From: Chlamydiota bacterium
Lineage (GTDB): Bacteria > Auribacterota > Tritonobacteria > UBA1439
Length of the DNA: 43,825 nt
Assembly (NCBI GenBank): GCA_012729785.1
Contig: JAAYCL010000005.1
Coordinates: forward strand, 1-43,825
Reading direction: 5' to 3'
This document shows positions 16,358 to 24,770 of the stretch, in pieces (the stretch's first letter is position 1; each line of letters starts with the position of its first letter). Under the pieces are notes generated by a model. The model worked only from the letters and a program-made list of their open reading frames with translations, did not search any database and was not told the DNA's origin. The position numbers were made by a program, and so were the translations under genes.

Positions 16358-17569
16358 TCAAGGCGCCGCTCCCGCGCCCCTCTCCCTCAGCCAGATCGCC
16401 CTCTGCAGCTGCACCGCCGCCTCCGCGTGCCGGTTGTAGCCGCCCTGGCGCGACAGGGCGTCGGCGAGCAGGGTGCGCGCGTCGGGGTCGTTCGGCATGA
16501 GCCGCGCCGCAGCCCGCGCCTGCGCCTCCGCGGCGGCGTAGTCCCCCGCCTGGAAGAGCAGCCGGGCCAGGAGGAGGCGGGCCGGCCCGAGATCCCGCCG
16601 CGCTTCCACGAGATCCGCAAGCAGGGCGCGCGCCTGGTTCTCCCTCCCCGCCCGCGCGAGACAGTCGGCGAGGCGGTAGCGCGCCTCGGCGCTTATCGGC
16701 CGCATCGCGAGCGCGCGGCGGAGCGTCCCCTCCGCGGCGGCGAAATCCCCCCGCGCGGTCTTCAGGATCCCCGATTCGAGGAGCGCCTCGAAGAACGACG
16801 GCTGGATCCGCGCGGCCCTGTCGAACGCCGCCTCTGCGAGCGAGGGGCGGTCGAGCGACGCCCAGAGCAGCCCCTCCCGGTAGGCGGGGGAGGCGAAGGA
16901 CGGGTCGAGGTTCGTCGCCTCGGTGAAGAGCTGGAGGGCCGCGTACGGCTTCCGGCGGAGCGCCGCGGCGCGGCCGAGCAGGAAGCGGACGTCCGCGTTC
17001 CGGGGATGGGCGTCGGCGGGCAGCGCGCGCGCGGCGCGTTCCGGATCCGCCGCACGGAGCAGTCTCAACCCCCGCGAGAATACGGGGAGCAGGGCCGGCG
17101 GCATCGGCGGGGGGGTGCGGGCGGGGGCGGGGGCGATCTTGCCGGCGGCCCACTCGGCGAGCGCCGGGATGCAGCCGTCCTCCGCGATGTCCGCGCCGAA
17201 CGCCTCCGGGCGGGAACCGTCCGCTCCCGCGAGGTAGAAGAAGACCGTCGAGGCGCCCGGGGCGCCGGAGGGCGCGGCGCGCCCGAGCAGGATCCGGTCG
17301 GCCCCGGCCTCGACTCGAAGGCGCGCCGCTTCGTTGAACTCCGGCATCCCCTCCGTATCGTAGAGACGCGCGACGACATCCTGGGGGGGGGCGTCCGGGA
17401 GGATGGCCTGGCAGCCGGAAACGTTGTTGAGGACGCGGGCGACGAGATAGGGGAGGCCGAGGGAGAGGGTGTCGCGTTCCGCGCGGAAATCGGCGACGAG
17501 CACGGTATCCGCGCCGGCGCCGCCGTGCGCGCAGAGCGTAACGAAAATGAAGACCGCGAATCTCTTCAT
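16358..17569 (-). CDS. Exported TPR-repeat protein
   Basis: The protein has 403 residues. A signal peptide (1-20, AGA cleavage) is followed by an alpha/beta domain (about 21-165; TVLVADFRAERD...) that resembles the periplasmic part of TolB/FlgO-type nucleotide-like folds. At least six tetratricopeptide repeats then run to about 395 (for example RFLLGRAAALRRKPYAALQLF and YRLADCLARAGRENQARALL). TPR arrays are protein-binding scaffolds, so an envelope assembly role is plausible. It is convergent with the ATP-grasp gene (19 bases apart). A TATACT box lies on the minus strand 23 bases upstream of the start. Confidence 0.75.
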   Translation of the reverse strand: MKRFAVFIFVTLCAHGGAGADTVLVADFRAERDTLSLGLPYLVARVLNNVSGCQAILPDAPPQDVVARLYDTEGMPEFNEAARLRVEAGADRILLGRAAPSGAPGASTVFFYLAGADGSRPEAFGADIAEDGCIPALAEWAAGKIAPAPARTPPPMPPALLPVFSRGLRLLRAADPERAARALPADAHPRNADVRFLLGRAAALRRKPYAALQLFTEATNLDPSFASPAYREGLLWASLDRPSLAEAAFDRAARIQPSFFEALLESGILKTARGDFAAAEGTLRRALAMRPISAEARYRLADCLARAGRENQARALLADLVEARRDLGPARLLLARLLFQAGDYAAAEAQARAAARLMPNDPDARTLLADALSRQGGYNRHAEAAVQLQRAIWLRERGAGAAP

Positions 17570-17591
17570 CGGCGGCGCGCCCCCCTCGGGT

Positions 17592-17597
17592 AGTATA
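17592..17597 (-). promoter_or_regulatory. -10 box (TATACT, minus strand) of the TPR gene
   Basis: TATACT on the minus strand, 22 bases before the ATG. No clear -35 was found. Confidence 0.35.
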
Positions 17598-17604
17598 CCG
17601 CACG

Positions 17605-17628
17605 GGGATCCGCACGGATCCCGTTTTT
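17605..17628 (+). terminator. Possible intrinsic terminator (plus strand)
   Basis: A perfect 7-bp stem (GGGATCC/GGATCCC, loop GCAC) is followed by G and five T. It faces the plus strand in the spacer between the TPR start and the tRNA. It would stop read-through from the left (antisense to the TPR gene) before the tRNA promoter. Confidence 0.45.
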
Positions 17629-17655
17629 CGCGGCGCGGCGGGCCGCCCTTTCCGA

Positions 17656-17685
17656 TTGAACCGGAAAGGTCCGTTCGTGTATCAT
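17656..17685 (+). promoter_or_regulatory. Predicted promoter of tRNA-Gly
   Basis: TTGAAC (17656-17661), an 18-base spacer and TATCAT (17680-17685), about 40 bases before the tRNA 5' end. Confidence 0.55.
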
Positions 17686-17724
17686 CGTGTATCCTCTCGG
17701 CGGGTGGGAACGCAGGCGGCCCGG

Positions 17725-17798
17725 GCGGGCGTAGCTCAATGGTAGAGCCCCAGCCTTCCAAGCTGGTCACGTGGGTTCGATTCCCATCGCCCGCTCCA
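17725..17798 (+). tRNA. tRNA-Gly, anticodon TCC
   Basis: A complete 74-base cloverleaf with an encoded CCA end. The acceptor stem is GCGGGCG/CGCCCGC (7 perfect pairs). The D arm is GCTC/GAGC with loop AATGGTA. The anticodon stem CCAGC/GCTGG encloses loop CTTCCAA, so the anticodon is TCC, reading GGA and GGG codons. The T arm is GTGGG/CCCAT with loop TTCGATT. The discriminator base is T. It has its own promoter. No integrase or repeated 3' end is seen next to it, so it does not look like an occupied attachment site. Confidence 0.97.
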
Positions 17799-17855
17799 CC
17801 GACCACGATCCCCGCGCCTGCAAGCCGCTGCACACGGCGAAGGACCGGTGCCTCG

Positions 17856-19319
17856 ATGCGCCTCGGGCTCGTCTTCAACCCGTTTTCCTACAAGCTGCAC
17901 GAGGAGAACCTCAGGGTCGTCCAGCGGTTCTTCGGCCTCTTCCCCCCGCTGAGTCTCGCCTGGGTCGCGAGCATCGCCGAGAAGGCCGGGCACGAGGTCG
18001 TCATCGTCGACGCCCGCACGCTCCGCCTCTCGAAGGAGGAGGTCCTCGCCCGCCTGAAGGAGTTTTCCCCGGACATCATCGGCTTCATGATGACGACGTA
18101 CATGTTCAGGGAGACGCTCGAGTGGATACGCTTCCTCAAGGCGGGCCTCAAGGTCCCCGTGGTCGTCGGCGGCTACAACCTCCGCGTCTACCCGCGCGAG
18201 TCGGTCGCCCCGGAGGAGATTGACTTCGGCGTGGTCGAGCACGCCTACCATACCATCCCCGCGCTCCTCTCCGAGCTTTCGGGGGGGAGGCGCTTCGGGG
18301 ACGTCCCCGGCCTCGTCTACAAGGAGAACGGCCGCCTGATCGTCACCCCGCACGATCTTCCGATCGACTTCGACCTGTTCCCCGCCCCCGCGCGTCACCT
18401 CCTCCCCAACGACCGGTACGCCGAGTTCCTGACCGAGCGGAGGAACTTCACCGTGATGGTCACGTCGCTCGGCTGTCCCCGGCGGTGCCTCTTCTGCGAG
18501 GCGGGGGGGACGCGCTACGCCCCGCGGACCCCCGCCACGGTGGTCGAGGAGATGGAGGAGTGCTACCTCCGGCACGGGGTCAGGGAGATCGACATCTTCG
18601 ACTACGAGTTCCCCTGCCTCCGCTCGCGGGCGCTCGAGATCTGCGGGCGGCTGAAGGAGAAGCGGTTCGACCTCGAGTGGGCGTGCCGCGCCCGCGTCGA
18701 CTCGGTGGACGAGACGCTCCTGCGCGAGATGCGGGATGCCGGGTGCCGCCGAATCTACTACGGGCTCGAATCCGGCTCGCAGGAGATACTGGACCGGATC
18801 CACAAGGGGATCACGCTCGCGCAGATCGAGGATACGGTCAGGATGACGCGCGAGATGGGGATACGGCCGCTCGGCTTCTTCCTGATCGGGGCGCCGGGTG
18901 AGACGCGGGAGACGATCCGGCAGACGCTCCGCTTCGCGAAGCGCCTCAACCTCGACTACGTGCAGTTCTCCAAGATGCTCGCCAAGCCGCTCACGCCGCT
19001 CTGGAAACGGCTCGTGGAGGAGACCGGGTACGATTACTGGCGCGAGTACATCCTCGGCCTCGCCGAGGAACGGGTCCTGCCGCGCCCGTGGACCTCCCTC
19101 ACGAACGAGGAGATCGACCGGCTCGCCCGGAAGGCGTACCTGCGCTACCACGCGCGTCCCGGCTTCCTGCTGCGCTCGACGCTGAAGGTCAGGTCATGGA
19201 GCGAGTTCAAGCGGAAGGCGCGGGCGCTGCTCGAGATGCGGTTCAGCCAGGAAAAGATCTCCGCGCCGGCGCCCGCCTTCGCGGTCTACGACGACGACGC
19301 GGCGGCGCTGCCGCACTGA
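17856..19319 (+). CDS. B12-binding-domain radical SAM protein
   Basis: The protein has 487 residues. Residues 1-145 form a Rossmann-like B12-binding-type domain without the DxHxxG motif (PPLSLAWVASIAEKAGHEVVIVD). Residues 195-400 are the radical SAM barrel with the cluster motif CPRRCLFC (Cys207, Cys211, Cys214), and GLESGSQEILDRIHKGI is the usual later block. A C-terminal helical region (about 400-487) resembles the BchE/hopanoid-methylase group. These enzymes methylate or rearrange lipids, pigments or natural products; the substrate cannot be told. The ATG at 17856 lies 58 bases after the tRNA, so transcription could continue from it. A histidine kinase gene follows after 40 bases. Confidence 0.87.
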   Translation: MRLGLVFNPFSYKLHEENLRVVQRFFGLFPPLSLAWVASIAEKAGHEVVIVDARTLRLSKEEVLARLKEFSPDIIGFMMTTYMFRETLEWIRFLKAGLKVPVVVGGYNLRVYPRESVAPEEIDFGVVEHAYHTIPALLSELSGGRRFGDVPGLVYKENGRLIVTPHDLPIDFDLFPAPARHLLPNDRYAEFLTERRNFTVMVTSLGCPRRCLFCEAGGTRYAPRTPATVVEEMEECYLRHGVREIDIFDYEFPCLRSRALEICGRLKEKRFDLEWACRARVDSVDETLLREMRDAGCRRIYYGLESGSQEILDRIHKGITLAQIEDTVRMTREMGIRPLGFFLIGAPGETRETIRQTLRFAKRLNLDYVQFSKMLAKPLTPLWKRLVEETGYDYWREYILGLAEERVLPRPWTSLTNEEIDRLARKAYLRYHARPGFLLRSTLKVRSWSEFKRKARALLEMRFSQEKISAPAPAFAVYDDDAAALPH

Positions 19320-19359
19320 CGGCCACGCGCCCGTCTCCGGGCGGGGTGTTGTTGAACGG

Positions 19360-21324
19360 ATGAAGACCGACAGACTGCTCAAGGCCATCTCGGACTCCGC
19401 GGCCCCCCTGTTCCGCGACAGGAACCTCGACCGCGCCTGCCACGGCCTCATCCGCCGCCTCGGCGAGGCGGCGGGCGTGAGCCGGGTCTACTACTTCGAA
19501 AACGGCCGCGGTCCGCGCGGGGGGCTTTTTACCAGCCAGCGCCTTGAATGGGTCGCGCCCGGGATCTCCAGGCAGATCGACAACCCCCGGATGCTGCACC
19601 TTCCGCTCTCCCGCATCAGGTTCCTCGCGGACCGGATGCGCCGGGGGCCGTACCACGGCCTCGTGTGCCGTATGCCCCCCTCCATCCGGGCGATTTTGGG
19701 CGCGCAGAAGATCCTCTCCCTCGCCCTCGTGCCGGTCCGGGTCGAGTCGGAGTGGCACGGCTTCCTCGGCTTCGACGACTGCATGGCGCCGCGCCGCTGG
19801 TCGAAGAGCGAGCTGGGGATCCTCCAGGCCGCCGCCGGGATCCTCGGCGGGGCGATCGAGCGAAGGAGGATCGAGGAGCGGCTGCGCAGCGTCCTCGAGT
19901 GCGGGATCGACTCGCTCGACGCAGGGATCTTCATCCTGAATCCGGAATGCCGCGTGATCTGGATGAATCGCGCCATGGAGCGGTTCTTCGGCGTGGGCCG
20001 CGAGCGGGTGCTCGGCGGCGACTATCGGCGATTCGTGCGCCGCGGCCTCCGCGGCGTCGTGGCGAACCCGGCGCAGTTCAGGCGCTGCGTGGCGCAGGGC
20101 CGCGGCGGGGGCGGGCGCGTTCAAACGTTCCGCTGCGAGGTGCTCCCCGGCGCCGGCCGGCAGCCGCGGGTGCTCCAGTACCGCTGCATCCCGATCAGGC
20201 GCGGGGCGCTCGCCGGCGGCAGGATCGAGCAGTACACGGACGTCACCGCCGTCGAGCGCGCGCACGCGGCCCTGAAGGGCTCGGAGGAGAAGTACCGGGA
20301 TCTCGTGGAGCGGATGAACGAGGGGGTGTGCCACTCCGACGAGCGCAGGGTCATCCGGTACGCCAACCGGTGCTTTTACCGGATGTTCGGCTACGCTTCG
20401 GGCGAACTGATCGGACGGACCGAGGAGAGTTTCCTGGACGCCGGGGGGATGCGGATCTACCGGCGCGAGCAGCGGCGGCGAAGGCGGGGAGAGGCGACAC
20501 GCTACGAGGTGCGGATCCGCGCCCGGAGCGGGGAGATGGTGCCGGTCCTCGTCTCCGCGGTCCCCGCGGTGGACAAGGGCGGGCGCTTCCGGGGCTCGTA
20601 CGCGGTCTTCACCGACCTGCGCGCACAGAAGCGGCTCGAGGTGCTGAAGGAGGAAATACTCCGCGACGCCTCGCACGAACTCAAGGCCCCCGCCGCCAAG
20701 ATCAGGATGGGGCTGGACCTCGTGAAGCGGTGCCGCCCGGAGCCGCTGAACGACGAGGAGCGGCTGGGGATCTCGATGATCGAGAGCGGGGTGGCGCGCA
20801 TACGGAAGAACGTCGACTCGCTCATCGATTTCTCGGCCTTCGATTCGGGCGTCGTCGTTCTTTCCCGCGCCGCGGTGGACCTCGGGTCCCTCCTCGCAAA
20901 CCTCGCGGCCGAGTTCAGCGCCGTGGCGGCCCGGAAGGGCCTCGCCCTCGTCGTCGAGCCCTACGCGCCGGGGCTGCGGCTCTCGGGGGACCGCGACCGC
21001 CTCTACCACCTGTTCCGGAACCTGCTGGAGAACGCGGTCAACTGCTCGCAGGCGGGTTCCATACGGATCCTCGCGCGGCATTCGGGCCGGGAGGTCGTGG
21101 TCTCCGTCGCGGACGAGGGGCGCGGGATCGAGTCGGGATACCTCGAGAGGATCTTCGACCGGCACTTCCAGCGCTACCCGAGCGAGGCGGGGACCGGCAT
21201 CGGGCTCACCCTCTGCCGGAAGATCGCGCAGCTCCACGGCGGGAGGATCTGGGCCGAGTCGGGCGGGCGAGGGAAGGGGATGACGGTGCACGTCGCCCTG
21301 CCTGTCCGGGCCTCGCGGCGCTGA
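19360..21324 (+). CDS. Sensor histidine kinase with GAF and two PAS domains
   Basis: This 654-residue protein has no membrane segment. It has a GAF-like domain at about 10-165, PAS 1 at about 178-300, PAS 2 at about 308-425, HisKA at 430-495 with His439 (ASHELKAPAAK), and an ATPase domain with FRNLLENAVN, DEGRGIE and GTGIGLTLC. No receiver or output gene is adjacent, so it is an orphan kinase here. Phosphorylation of the receiver at 3281 would be possible but there is no evidence for it. A weak ribosome site (AACGG) precedes the ATG. Its last 119 bases overlap the 3' end of the opposite-strand radical SAM gene. Confidence 0.9.
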   Translation: MKTDRLLKAISDSAAPLFRDRNLDRACHGLIRRLGEAAGVSRVYYFENGRGPRGGLFTSQRLEWVAPGISRQIDNPRMLHLPLSRIRFLADRMRRGPYHGLVCRMPPSIRAILGAQKILSLALVPVRVESEWHGFLGFDDCMAPRRWSKSELGILQAAAGILGGAIERRRIEERLRSVLECGIDSLDAGIFILNPECRVIWMNRAMERFFGVGRERVLGGDYRRFVRRGLRGVVANPAQFRRCVAQGRGGGGRVQTFRCEVLPGAGRQPRVLQYRCIPIRRGALAGGRIEQYTDVTAVERAHAALKGSEEKYRDLVERMNEGVCHSDERRVIRYANRCFYRMFGYASGELIGRTEESFLDAGGMRIYRREQRRRRRGEATRYEVRIRARSGEMVPVLVSAVPAVDKGGRFRGSYAVFTDLRAQKRLEVLKEEILRDASHELKAPAAKIRMGLDLVKRCRPEPLNDEERLGISMIESGVARIRKNVDSLIDFSAFDSGVVVLSRAAVDLGSLLANLAAEFSAVAARKGLALVVEPYAPGLRLSGDRDRLYHLFRNLLENAVNCSQAGSIRILARHSGREVVVSVADEGRGIESGYLERIFDRHFQRYPSEAGTGIGLTLCRKIAQLHGGRIWAESGGRGKGMTVHVALPVRASRR

Positions 21325-22306
21325 GGGGGGGGGCGGGCCGGGGAGACGGCGCGCCCGAGCGGGCGGGCGCCGCCCGGTAGTAGCGCCTCCCGTCGAACGA
21401 TGTCTCCTCGACCGCTCCGGCCGCGGCGAGCCGCGCGAGGGGCCCGGGCAGCTCCTCGACCCGCACCCCGAGCCCCTTCGCTAGATCGCGCATCGTGGCC
21501 GGCCGCCGCGCCAGATACGCGAGGATCGCCCGCCTGATCCCCCCCCGACGCCGCGCCCCGCCGGCCCCGCGGAAACCGGCGACGATCTCCACGGGGATAT
21601 CCCCGAGCGCCTTGGCAAGGACGAGGCGCGCGGCGCGCAACCCCCCGGCGTCGAGCGGCTTCGCGTTCACGCGGGCGGGCGGGCGGACGGCGGTGTTGAG
21701 CTGGACTCGCTCGGGCCGTATCCGCGCGGCCAGGGCGGCGATCCTCGCCAGTTCCCGCGGCGAATCGTTCACCCCCTTCAGGAGGACCACCTCGAGCCAG
21801 AGACGGCCCGGGAAACGCCGCCTGAAACGGGCGATCCCCTCCGCCACGCGGGAGAGGCGAAGAGAGGGGTGGGGCCGGTTGATTTGTCTGAAGACGCGGG
21901 CGGAGCCGGCGTCGAGGCTGGGGACGACCAGGTCGGCGTCGCGCAGGGCGCGCCGGACGCGCGGGTCGGAGAGGAGGGTGCCGCTGGTGAGCACCGCCAC
22001 GGGGATGCGGGTCATCCGCTTCACCGCGCGGATCATCCCGCCGAGCCCCGAATGCAGCGTCGGTTCCCCGCAGCCGGAGAAGGTGATCCAGTCCACCCTG
22101 CCGCCCTTCCGCAACGCCGCGCCGACCTGCCTGACGACCTCGGCGGCGGGGACGTAGGCGCGCCGCCTTTTCGTCAGTCGCCGCGTCCGCCCGGCCTCGC
22201 AGTAGATGCAGTCGAGCGTGCAGGTCTTGGGGGGGATGACGTCCACGCCGAGCGAGATGCCGAGCCGGCGGGAGGGGACCGGACCGAAGACGAAGTTCCG
22301 GCGCAC
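21206..22306 (-). CDS. COG0731-type radical SAM protein with C-terminal winged helix
   Basis: The protein has 366 residues. The start VRRNFVFGPVPSRRLGISLG, then the cluster CTLDCIYC (Cys29, Cys33, Cys36), is characteristic of the COG0731 family of Fe-S oxidoreductases. Residues about 235-300 form a winged-helix domain (RRAILAYLARRPATMRDLAKGL). The tail after about 305 is a Pro/Ala/Arg-rich low-complexity stretch lying over the kinase gene on the other strand. GTG at 22306 has AAGGAG six bases upstream, which is better than the upstream TTG at 22387. It may be co-transcribed with the zinc-site protein upstream (77-base gap). The reaction is unknown. Confidence 0.85.
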   Translation of the reverse strand: MRRNFVFGPVPSRRLGISLGVDVIPPKTCTLDCIYCEAGRTRRLTKRRRAYVPAAEVVRQVGAALRKGGRVDWITFSGCGEPTLHSGLGGMIRAVKRMTRIPVAVLTSGTLLSDPRVRRALRDADLVVPSLDAGSARVFRQINRPHPSLRLSRVAEGIARFRRRFPGRLWLEVVLLKGVNDSPRELARIAALAARIRPERVQLNTAVRPPARVNAKPLDAGGLRAARLVLAKALGDIPVEIVAGFRGAGGARRRGGIRRAILAYLARRPATMRDLAKGLGVRVEELPGPLARLAAAGAVEETSFDGRRYYRAAPARSGAPSPRPAPPLSAARPGQAGRRAPSSPSLARPTRPRSSRRGAARSSGRG

Positions 22307-22383
22307 CTCGTTCTCCTTGTCGCGGGCGGGCGCCGCGGGGACGCCGGAGGGGATCCGGCCGCGCCGGGGCTTTCGCGCGGCGT

Positions 22384-23352
22384 TCAAGGGTTGCAGATCC
22401 GGCAGGGCTTCTTGCGGGCGGCGATCGCCTCTTCACGCGTCTTGTAGGTTACCAGGGAGGCCGGATCGATCCCCTTGGCCCAGGGGCAGTCGGAGCGGTG
22501 GAAGGTCTTGCCCCTATCGCCCGCGCAGTAGTTTCCATCCGTCCGCTTTTGCGGCGCCGGCGCGGCGGCCGGGGGCGCCGATGCGGTCACCGGGGCGGTC
22601 ATACGCTCGCCCGGCGCCTGGACTGCCCCGGAAGTCTCGTTTGGCCTGCAGAGTTTGCAGGGGGCGTACCCGAGGGTCCCGGCCTCGGCGTAGGTCTGGA
22701 AATAGACCTTGTTCTTCTCCGCGGTGTCCTTCGTCCAGCGGCAGTCCGCGCGATGCGCCTTCATGCTCGCGGGGATGCCGAAGAACGGACCGGTGGAACG
22801 TTTTTCCCCTCCGGTTCGCGAGACCGTCGCCGCGCGAAGCGCGGCCAGCTCGTCTGCATCGGGCTTGCACGTCTTGCAGCCGACAAAACCGCCGGCCTCC
22901 GCCTCCTCGACGGAGGCGAGCGGGACCCTGGACTCCTCGGAGAGCTTCACCGCATAGCGACAGTCCAGCCGGTGGTACTTCTTCGTCTTCTTGTGGCCGA
23001 CGTACTGTGCGGCCGCCTTGGGTTTCTCCTCCGCCGCCTTGGCGGTCTGGCGGTCACGCGCGGGGGAGCCGGTGAGCGCGGAGAGGGCCTTCTCGCACTC
23101 CTTGGCGGCCTCGGAGACATCGGCGGGATTCCAGTCGGGGTGGAGGAGCTTGATGCCCTTCAGGGTGGTGCGCGCCTGCTCGTACTTCTGGCGGGCCTCG
23201 AGCGTTGATCTCTCGGCTGCGATCCTGGCCTGGAGGGCGCCGACCATCAGGGCCTTGGCGTCCTCGAAGGCGGCCGAGGGGTCCTCCTGGGCGCGGACGC
23301 ACGCGGCGTACGCCAGGAACACCGCCGCACGCAGGGCAACGGACCGCCTCAT
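22384..23352 (-). CDS. Exported protein with three His/Cys zinc-site (Ada-like) repeats
   Basis: The protein has 322 residues. A signal peptide (1-21, VRA cleavage) is followed by a helical segment (25-95) and then three copies of a compact motif of the form HRxDC...(27-31 residues)...CKxC(K/R/N)P, at 118-164, 192-237 and 276-322. Examples are KKYHRLDCRYA...GCKTCKP and KTFHRSDCPWA...PCRICNP. Each copy has one His and three Cys, placed as in Ada-type methylphosphotriester zinc domains, so it should bind three metal ions. Linkers are Ala/Pro-rich. The function of exported tandem copies is unknown. It is the first gene of a likely two-gene unit with the radical SAM gene. Confidence 0.75.
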   Translation of the reverse strand: MRRSVALRAAVFLAYAACVRAQEDPSAAFEDAKALMVGALQARIAAERSTLEARQKYEQARTTLKGIKLLHPDWNPADVSEAAKECEKALSALTGSPARDRQTAKAAEEKPKAAAQYVGHKKTKKYHRLDCRYAVKLSEESRVPLASVEEAEAGGFVGCKTCKPDADELAALRAATVSRTGGEKRSTGPFFGIPASMKAHRADCRWTKDTAEKNKVYFQTYAEAGTLGYAPCKLCRPNETSGAVQAPGERMTAPVTASAPPAAAPAPQKRTDGNYCAGDRGKTFHRSDCPWAKGIDPASLVTYKTREEAIAARKKPCRICNP

Positions 23353-23560
23353 CGCCGAATCCCCCTCCCGAACCCGAAGCGCCTGTACGCCGCCACGCTG
23401 TAATCTAGCACGAAAAAGAGGCGCATCCAAGTCAAAATCGGGCGCGGCGGGGATCGGTGTGACGCACCCTGCGCCGCGGCATCGGGGCGCGACGGCGGCG
23501 GGGCCGAGGCAGAAAGGGACCCGTTCCCCGACGCCTCCCGCGGCGGCCGTCGCCCGCCGC

Positions 23561-24628
23561 TTACGCGAACTCGCTGTCCAGTTCGCCTCCCCCCTCGTCC
23601 CGCATCGCCTGCTGCGCGAGCGCCTCCGACTCCTTCTCGCCCGGTTGCCTGCGCCCGAAGAGCAGGCCGAGCAGAAGGTAGGCGGCGACCGGGATGACGA
23701 GCGTGAGGGTGAAGTATTTCAGCGGCGAGGCCTCGATGAAATGGCCGACCCTTCGCACAGGGTCCGCCCAGGTGAAACGGTTGAGGTTGAAGATCGTCAC
23801 GACGAGGCAGGCGTAGTTGAAGATGAGGTTGCTGTCGGGGTTGTTGGCCTTCCACCAGCGGAGGCCCGCGGTCCGCTTTTTCCAGAACGGCCAGAAGAAG
23901 GAGGCGCCCATATACCCGGTGAGATCGCAGACGAGGTGGGCCCAGTAGGCGGCGAGGGCGACGAGGCCGTAGTACCAGCCGATATGCCAGCCCGCCGCCA
24001 GCGAGGCGAGCAGGGCCGCGGCGCACGCCGCGACGAAGCCGATGAAGAAGCTGTGCGTCCAGGTCCGGTGGAACGGGATGAACTCCACGAGCACCGAGTC
24101 GCCGGTCTTCCGGAAGCCGAGCTGGGGGCCGCTCATGATGTCCACGACCGTCGGACGGCCGTGCGTCTCGGTGAGCGGGACGCGCAGGCGGTAGCGCCCG
24201 ACCCGGTGTTCCGCCGGCTCCGTGCCGAGGAACGGGATCTGGGAGGTGGTGACGATCGGGTTGATCACGACGACCACCTCGCTTTTCGCCGCGTCGAAAC
24301 CGAGCACGTACTGGCGCCAGAGGTCGGCCCCGAGGCGGACGGTGTGGCACTTGACCTTCACCATCCGGTTCTCGTCCCACGCCTGCTCGATCGCCCGGCC
24401 GATGTCGGCGGCGATCGCGGCGGCGTCGGGCTCGAGCGGATCGGGATCGATCTGGTGGTCGTCGCGGGAGAAGAAGCTGTAGAACTTGAAGTCGAGGGTG
24501 TCGGCCATGATCCCGAAGATCCCGCCCAGGAGCATGATCCACGACTTCTGGTACCCGGCCATCTGCACCGCCCCCCCGAAGAAGGACGATGCGGCGACGC
24601 CGGTCATGAAATGCGTGATCCCCTTCAT
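23561..24628 (-). CDS. YdjM-like membrane protein (metal-dependent hydrolase family)
   Basis: The protein has 355 residues. The start MKGITHFMTGVAAS and the later RTWTHSFFIG and HLVCDLTGYMG supply the scattered His/Asp residues of the YdjM (PF04307) family. These residues lie at the ends of membrane helices. There is an unusually long soluble insert (about 55-170) between the first and later helices, with VVVVINPIVTTSQIPFLGTEP. About seven hydrophobic segments are visible. YdjM-type proteins are membrane-embedded and some are linked to LexA control, but no biochemical role is settled. It is last in a minus-strand set with the TctA-like and OB-fold genes. Confidence 0.75.
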   Translation of the reverse strand: MKGITHFMTGVAASSFFGGAVQMAGYQKSWIMLLGGIFGIMADTLDFKFYSFFSRDDHQIDPDPLEPDAAAIAADIGRAIEQAWDENRMVKVKCHTVRLGADLWRQYVLGFDAAKSEVVVVINPIVTTSQIPFLGTEPAEHRVGRYRLRVPLTETHGRPTVVDIMSGPQLGFRKTGDSVLVEFIPFHRTWTHSFFIGFVAACAAALLASLAAGWHIGWYYGLVALAAYWAHLVCDLTGYMGASFFWPFWKKRTAGLRWWKANNPDSNLIFNYACLVVTIFNLNRFTWADPVRRVGHFIEASPLKYFTLTLVIPVAAYLLLGLLFGRRQPGEKESEALAQQAMRDEGGGELDSEFA

Positions 24629-24770
24629 CCGCTCACGACCCCATTGCCGCCGTGAACCGGAAACGCCGAGGCTCCGTCCGCGAGGATCCGCGGCGAAATC
24701 GATCCGGCGCTCCGGGCGCATCCGCGGAGCGACCGCCGTCGCGCGGCATCCCCCGCGGCGGAACCGGATG

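Noticed and set aside
17725-17798. Phage attachment site at the tRNA-Gly 3' end
   Set aside because: No integrase nearby and no second copy of the tRNA end was noticed in the window.
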